DNA of 64,000 bases. Source: Carpediemonas membranifera (Eukaryota > Fornicata). Where the stretch lies: contig JAHDYR010000007.1 of the NCBI GenBank assembly GCA_019828565.1, forward strand, positions 372,001 through 436,000, read 5' to 3'. Below the pieces are notes generated by a model. The model was not told the DNA's origin, ran no database searches, and worked only from the letters and a program-made list of their open reading frames with translations. Of this stretch, positions 59,739 to 64,000 are shown piece by piece. Numbering within the stretch: position 1 is the stretch's first letter; each line of letters opens with the position of its first letter. The position numbers and the translations under genes are program-made.

Positions 59739-60422
59739 TCATACGAAGAGCGTAGCCCGCGGCATCTGGTCACGAGACACGCCCCAGAGCCTGGTGTTCA
59801 GTGGTGTCCGCTGCACGCTTTTCTCAATGGGCTCGATGTCCCCAAAGGATTCCCAGTCGACCCGGAGCACCTCAATGCCGACCTTCTCGAGGTCATCGAG
59901 GAGCATGGCGTGTGCCGCGTCCAGACCCCTGAGGTATTCAATGGGCATGCCCGCCTCGCACTCGCGCTTGCGGAGCTGTGTGATGCGGTAGAGGCACTGC
60001 TCGGGGCTGACGTCGAGGTAGATGCACATCGTGGGGAGGGGAAGTCCTCTCAGTGCGACCTCCCGCATCGTCTGGTACTCCTCGTACTGCTGCTCGGTGA
60101 AGAAGCCATCGACAAGGGACTGGTAAGCGAAGGCCCAGTCGCTGAAGACGGATCTGTCGAGGATTACGCCCTGGCCTGTTTCCTCGATGTGTAGGACGGC
60201 ATCTTTGTAGGTAGCGAGGCGCTGCTCGAATAGCCAGCGCTGCATGATGGGTGCAATACGGTGGGGGTCCTTGTAGAAGTCCTCTAGGTACGGATTGCTC
60301 TTAACGGGTTCTTCGTATATTGTGTAGCCAAGAGTATTGCTCAGGGAAGTGCAGAGACTGCTCTTACCTGCTCCAATGTTCCCTTCTACCACAATAAGCT
60401 TTGATTGCATGGTTTTGCTCAT
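59739..60422 (-). CDS. Deoxyribonucleoside kinase
   Basis: A 227-residue protein from ATG 60422 (MSKTMQSKLIVVEGNIGAGK), normal for the dCK/dGK/TK2 family. P-loop EGNIGAGKSS, EEPV, the helix MQRWLFEQRLATYKDAV, ILDRSVFSDWAFA (DRS motif with catalytic Arg), and the lid region TQLRKRECEAGMPIEYLRGL (R-x-R-x-x-E) are all present. It phosphorylates deoxynucleosides for salvage, which suits an organism relying on scavenged nucleosides; base preference is unknown. The 41 residues upstream in frame are hydrophobic/Cys-rich and are probably not coding. Confidence 0.88.
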   Translation of the reverse strand: MSKTMQSKLIVVEGNIGAGKSSLCTSLSNTLGYTIYEEPVKSNPYLEDFYKDPHRIAPIMQRWLFEQRLATYKDAVLHIEETGQGVILDRSVFSDWAFAYQSLVDGFFTEQQYEEYQTMREVALRGLPLPTMCIYLDVSPEQCLYRITQLRKRECEAGMPIEYLRGLDAAHAMLLDDLEKVGIEVLRVDWESFGDIEPIEKSVQRTPLNTRLWGVSRDQMPRATLFV

Positions 60423-60593
60423 TCTCTCGTGAGCTAATGCTTGCGCGCCACAACTTGCGCGCAGAAACGACTTCAGCCAAGTCGTGAGAAAACAGAGGCA
60501 AAAGTAGCAGAAGTAGGGCAAACTCACGCACATACACACGGTCACCCCCGCCGACGTCTACCAGCTCCATTAAGTTAAAATTTATCATGGCAT

Positions 60594-61316
60594 TCACGTC
60601 GCACCGGGAACCACAACATACGCCTCAATCGGTGTGCGACACAGCGGGCACGTTCCCATGCCCCTGCTCCTCATGCCCCGCATGTCCTTGGTGCACAGGG
60701 CCAGATGGCGGCACGGAAGGACAATGACGGTCGCAGGGGCACACCGGCATATGGCGCAGCTCTCGTCGCTGGCGAAGAGGTCTTTGAGCTCCATGAAGGT
60801 GCTTGACCCCTTCAGCCTCACCTTAGAGCCTTCAAACTGCAGGATTTCTTCCTCATTGCACTCCTCGGCACCCTCGTCGAGCATGTGGATCGAATAGAAG
60901 CTGCAGAGCTCCTCAACCATTCCATCGCTCACGGTAGGGTGCAGAGACTTGATCACCAGCTGCGGGAATGTGGCAACGATCTCGCGGTCGACTGCCGCCT
61001 CGAACTCATGTGTGCCTGTCCCAACGGCGACGGGGGGCACCACAGAGGACGGGCGGCGGGTTGCAGTGTCCACAAAGGCCGCCTGTATGGTTATCGGGGC
61101 CTCTGTCTTCGTATGGAGGATCATTTGAACCTGTGTGGGGGAGATGATCGAGAGCTGTGGTGAAACTGTGAAGGAGAGGCCCGCAAGGCCTGCCTTTCGA
61201 TAGTGGTGGTGTTTGTGACCATGTCGCCGCTTCTTGAACGGCGTGTGAATGATATGCATGTTGAGTTTGGATGTTTGCCCCTGCGAACTGTCGCGGGCTT
61301 CGCACTGTAAAGACAA
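60594..61316 (-). CDS. RING-type E3 ligase, MGRN1/RNF157-like
   Basis: A 240-residue protein. A His/Lys-rich stretch (KKRRHGHKHHHYRK) follows Met-20, which is a plausible start. The middle part (LSFTVSPQLSIISPTQVQMI ... TATRRPSSVVPPVAVG) matches the substrate-side domain of MGRN1/LOG2 ligases. The C-terminus is a C3HC4 RING of their type: ESCAICRCAPATVIVLPCRH, LALC, GTCPLCRTPIEAYV. It would pair with an E2 for ubiquitin transfer; the substrate is unknown. Confidence 0.8.
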   Translation of the reverse strand: MSLQCEARDSSQGQTSKLNMHIIHTPFKKRRHGHKHHHYRKAGLAGLSFTVSPQLSIISPTQVQMILHTKTEAPITIQAAFVDTATRRPSSVVPPVAVGTGTHEFEAAVDREIVATFPQLVIKSLHPTVSDGMVEELCSFYSIHMLDEGAEECNEEEILQFEGSKVRLKGSSTFMELKDLFASDESCAICRCAPATVIVLPCRHLALCTKDMRGMRSRGMGTCPLCRTPIEAYVVVPGAT

Positions 61317-61324
61317 GAAAGAAG

Positions 61325-61831
61325 TCAGGTCAAATAGCCCGCACTGGCGCGCATAAGGTCGAACTTCTTCATGCTATTCTCTTGACTGGTCGCCTGGGCT
61401 GCAAGGTCCTGCTGCACGTTGTGGAATGCTTGCTCGGCCTGGTGGACCTTCCCCGTCAACTTCTGGGAGATGATGTGGCTGGCATTAATGCACTCCTCCA
61501 TCATCTTGCAGTCAGCTTGCAAGCTGGCGCCTTCCGCCTCGAGCTTTGCGTTCTGACGTCTCGTCTTACCGAGCTCCTGCTCGAGACCCTTGAGCTTGAA
61601 CTTCAGATCCGCTATTTCGTCAACAGAAAGCAGTTGATGGTACTTGTTGCCAACATCCCCGCAGCGCTTAGGCGAAGGGCGGTTTGTTCGAGTAGATCTG
61701 GCGTACTCGTCGCGACTAGGCATCGTAGAGGCCCAAGAGGAGGACTGTTGGCGCCGATCCCTCATTCCAGTGGGAATATCTCTGCTGCGATGCATCACCG
61801 CCTGTCTATCGATCGAATAGCGATCACTCAT
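61325..61831 (-). CDS. Coiled-coil protein (about 168 aa)
   Basis: From ATG 61831 (MSDRYSIDRQAVMHRSRDIP) a basic, Ser/Arg-rich head of about 70 residues is followed by a coiled coil (IADLKFKLKGLEQELGKTRR, LQADCKMMEECINASHII). The end is MKKFDLMRASAGYLT. An upstream in-frame ATG (61867) is possible. The gene ends 8 bp before the RING gene's start on the same strand. No family recognised. Confidence 0.5.
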   Translation of the reverse strand: MSDRYSIDRQAVMHRSRDIPTGMRDRRQQSSSWASTMPSRDEYARSTRTNRPSPKRCGDVGNKYHQLLSVDEIADLKFKLKGLEQELGKTRRQNAKLEAEGASLQADCKMMEECINASHIISQKLTGKVHQAEQAFHNVQQDLAAQATSQENSMKKFDLMRASAGYLT

Positions 61832-62083
61832 CACCCGCGCGTCAACGTGCATTACCCTGCTCCACAATCTTCGCTATTCTCGGAAGATTAACCGGCAGAT
61901 TACCCAACGGATCGCATAGCGAAGAACCGCTTGGCTCGATAAGCTAAAGAAACCTTCTTCCAGGGTTTGTTCGGGACGGCTTCAGTCGAACATGACATCT
62001 GCCCGCCAAATTTCGAATCGCCTAGCGGCAAGAATTAGCGCACGGCATCGACCCACCAGCATTACCAACGATGACTCCAGTCT

Positions 62084-63397
62084 TTACAACCCCAACGCGA
62101 ACCCCGGGACCGTGCTCGGCATCGGGTCATCGGGCTGAAGGTCCAGCCGCCACGACTCGAAGCCGCCGTGAGACATGTCTGGCGCCGGCATGATGGACCC
62201 GAACGTCCGCGGAGACCCGGGAACCCGCTCGAGCTCCTCCGACAAGGCCCGCTCGGCATCCTTACGGGCCGCGCGCTCCTTCTCGAGGTCTTCCCGCAGG
62301 GCCGACTGCTTCTTCCGCTCGGCTGCGAGGTCTGCCCGCACGAGCTCGAGGTCTGCGATCGCCTTGGCCTCTGCCGACTGAGCCTTAGCCAGGTCTGCCT
62401 CCAGGGCGTGGATGCGGTCGTTAGCCGACGCCAGCTGGTCCCCCTGCTCTGTGGCCATCCGCTTCAGGGCCGCCAGAGTTTCCTTCATCTCGGCTGACTC
62501 TCCCGCGTCGTCCTGGAGCCGCTTAGCTGCCCGCTCCGCCGCCGACCTCCGGAGCCTCTCCTGTGAAAGCTCCTTGTTGGCGGCGGCGAGGCTCTTCTCG
62601 AGCTTGGACGCCTTCTTCTCGGCCTCTGTGGCCTTCGTAGAGGCTGTCCGCGCGGTGCTCTCCGCGTTCTGGAGCTTCTTGCGTTGCTGCTTGAGCTCCG
62701 CGGCATGCTCCTGGTTCATCTCCTTCATGCGGTCATGCAGTTTCCCCTCCTTCCCCTCCGCTTCGACCTGCTTCTGTTCCGCCTCCTCTTTTAGCTGGGT
62801 GGCCACATCACGGGCTGCAGTGAGAGCTTCACGTTCTTTCTTCCTCTCTCGCCGCTCGGCAGTCAGGTTCGCAGTCGTCTGCGTGTGCTGTGTGAGCAGG
62901 GCCGAGTGCTTGGCCGTCAGAGACTCCAGCTTGGATGTGACGTCGGCGTGGTCGTGCTGGAGCTCCTCTAGCCTCCGTGTCTGGGTCGCATAGTCTTCCT
63001 TGAGGCTTTCCATCGAGAGTTTCAGCGTCTGTACTCGCCTGTGTGTGCGGCCAAGCTCCTGGCGCATCAGAGATGTCTCCTGCTCGACTTTCTGGGATGC
63101 CATTTGGTTCAGGTATCCCGCGAATGTTTGAAGGAAGGAACTATGAGACATGGGCCCCGTAGTGCCCACTTGCGCACTGTATAGTGTTGTTAGAAGCTCT
63201 GCTAGCCACCCAACGTTGGCTTTGAACGTTCCTGGGTCGCCTAGGTTGTCTAAATCTTGTTCATCGTCTGTTAGAATGTCATCGTTGAATTCCAGAACAT
63301 CTGGAGATGGATTATTGGCGTTCTCGTCCGGTGGGAACGAAAGGAATCGAAATATTAGGTCTCCAAGGTCTGAAACACCCGTCTCGGGATTGTTCAT
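62084..63397 (-). CDS. Long coiled-coil protein (437 aa)
   Basis: From ATG 63397 (MNNPETGVSDLGDLIFRFLS) a globular acidic head of about 100 residues precedes about 280 residues of near-continuous coiled coil (ELGRTHRRVQTLKLSMESLK, KEREALTAARDVATQLKEEA, ANDRIHALEADLAKAQSAEA). The tail (SPRTFGSIMPAPDMSHGGFE ... STVPGFALGL) is uncharged. Frame upstream to 63502 lies beyond an AT-rich tract and is likely 5' UTR. Structural or tethering protein; no family recognised. Confidence 0.65.
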   Translation of the reverse strand: MNNPETGVSDLGDLIFRFLSFPPDENANNPSPDVLEFNDDILTDDEQDLDNLGDPGTFKANVGWLAELLTTLYSAQVGTTGPMSHSSFLQTFAGYLNQMASQKVEQETSLMRQELGRTHRRVQTLKLSMESLKEDYATQTRRLEELQHDHADVTSKLESLTAKHSALLTQHTQTTANLTAERRERKKEREALTAARDVATQLKEEAEQKQVEAEGKEGKLHDRMKEMNQEHAAELKQQRKKLQNAESTARTASTKATEAEKKASKLEKSLAAANKELSQERLRRSAAERAAKRLQDDAGESAEMKETLAALKRMATEQGDQLASANDRIHALEADLAKAQSAEAKAIADLELVRADLAAERKKQSALREDLEKERAARKDAERALSEELERVPGSPRTFGSIMPAPDMSHGGFESWRLDLQPDDPMPSTVPGFALGL

Positions 63398-63675
63398 CCT
63401 TGCTTGCGTGAAAAAAAAACGGCGCTTAAAATGCTCATGCGGGGATGCGTTGGTTTGGCAGGCCAGTTGCGGCCCGAATATCGATCTGCACAGCATGTAC
63501 ACGCAGTCTCCTAATTTTAGTTTTCCAAAAAATCATATTCGATGACCACAATCGAATCGATTTTCAATGCCTGGCCCGGCAAATTTGCCGGAAACGAGCC
63601 TCAGCGTCTCAGTCTTGCACTTAACCCGTGCGCATACAGAGCTATCTAATTTATTATACACGAAGCGACCCTACC

Positions 63676-63999
63676 CTACTGCCCCATCAGCACATCAGCG
63701 GGGTTCAGCAGCCTGGCGTCCAGCAGCGCACGCTGGATCACCCTCGCAGCAGGGACCGGAAGCTTGAATGCTTCGACCCCCGCCCTGAACACCGCCCCGC
63801 TGATTGTCTGCCGAGGCAAGTCTGCCAGTCTCGGGACCCCCGTCGCATCAATCTGTGCCCAGTCGTACTTCCTGACAACGTTGAGCAGCTTGGTGCTTTG
63901 GTTCCTGACCTCCGGGGTATACCAGCTCGAGGTGCATGTGTCAACCTCCTCCAGACCCTTCTCACGTCGGTGGTGATTCAGGTATATGCCGATCAGCTG
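63676..63999 (-). CDS. C-terminal fragment of an unrecognised protein
   Basis: A continuous frame enters from the window's right edge and ends at TAG (63678-63676). It gives 107 residues beginning QLIGIYLNHHRREKGLEEVD and ending ALLDARLLNPADVLMGQ. It contains SSWYTPEVRNQSTKLLNVVR and ISGAVFRAGVEAFKLP. It has no internal ATG near its start, which marks it as the 3' end of a longer gene. Composition is coding-like; function unknown. Confidence 0.5.
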   Translation of the reverse strand, partial: QLIGIYLNHHRREKGLEEVDTCTSSWYTPEVRNQSTKLLNVVRKYDWAQIDATGVPRLADLPRQTISGAVFRAGVEAFKLPVPAARVIQRALLDARLLNPADVLMGQ

Positions 64000-64000
64000 C

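Noticed and set aside
1-64000. CRISPR array, rRNA, tRNA, IS elements
   Set aside because: Scanned by eye on both strands; no regular spaced repeats, rRNA cores, cloverleaf signals or bacterial transposase were seen.

Overview
This is nuclear DNA of a unicellular eukaryote. It is gene-dense and GC-rich in coding sequence, with genes on both strands. The eukaryote-only genes include RNA polymerase II largest subunit (RPB1), proteasome Rpn2, a GCN5 acetyltransferase, a YEATS protein, a BCNT/SWC5 protein, a Rad6-like E2, a PAK kinase, an exocyst Sec5 candidate and a centriolar TCP10/CPAP-type protein. Conserved genes carry tiny spliceosomal introns of 28-32 nt (28 nt four times) with donors of the form GTNNGT and acceptors such as TTACACAG or CTCACACAG. 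The splice signals, a TAAA motif at or just after many stop codons, and anaerobe-type enzymes (PepD-type dipeptidase, sulfurtransferase) suggest an anaerobic excavate, perhaps a free-living fornicate metamonad of the Carpediemonas kind. That placement is inference only.

Layout. 0-4.7 kb: end of a charged protein, WDR44-like WD40 protein (-), degenerate Fanzor/TnpB-like gene with a 21-nt intron, Rad6-like E2. 4.7-9.9 kb: a 1748-residue multi-pass membrane protein. 10-16.5 kb: asteroid-like PIN protein, a GBP/Sey1-like GTPase (-), then tiny genes (two 50-residue MGN... proteins and two small single-TM proteins). 16.5-20.4 kb (-): RCC1-like protein, coiled-coil protein, CRAL-TRIO lipid-transfer protein. 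20.9-29.2 kb: sulfurtransferase, phosphoserine aminotransferase, DEDDh exonuclease (-) interrupted by a palindromic 27-nt element, organophosphate-type MFS transporter (-), M20 dipeptidase, a tiny Gly/Cys protein. 29.3-36.7 kb: BCNT/SWC5 (-), ARM/HEAT protein, Rpn2, an Isg12/Ifi6-16-like peptide, another MG... peptide. 37-46.2 kb: hybrid histidine kinase, GCN5 (-), coiled-coil protein, YEATS protein, Sec5-like protein, TCP10-domain protein. 46.4-53.3 kb: membrane proteins, an EI24-like protein, a frame-interrupted unknown and a PAK kinase with two CRIB motifs (-). 53.6-64 kb: two-RRM protein (-), RPB1 (four exons), deoxynucleoside kinase (-), RING E3 (-), two coiled-coil proteins (-) and a partial gene (-).

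There is no operon logic. Themes are chromatin and transcription (RPB1, GCN5, YEATS, BCNT), ubiquitin and proteasome (E2, RING, Rpn2), signalling (histidine kinase, PAK) and trafficking (Sec5, CRAL-TRIO, WDR44-like, GTPase). The most novel material is the intron system (ultrashort introns, one apparent GT-AT intron, a palindromic intron-like insert lying antisense in a gene), the Fanzor-like gene, and a scatter of very small genes that ordinary gene finding would miss.
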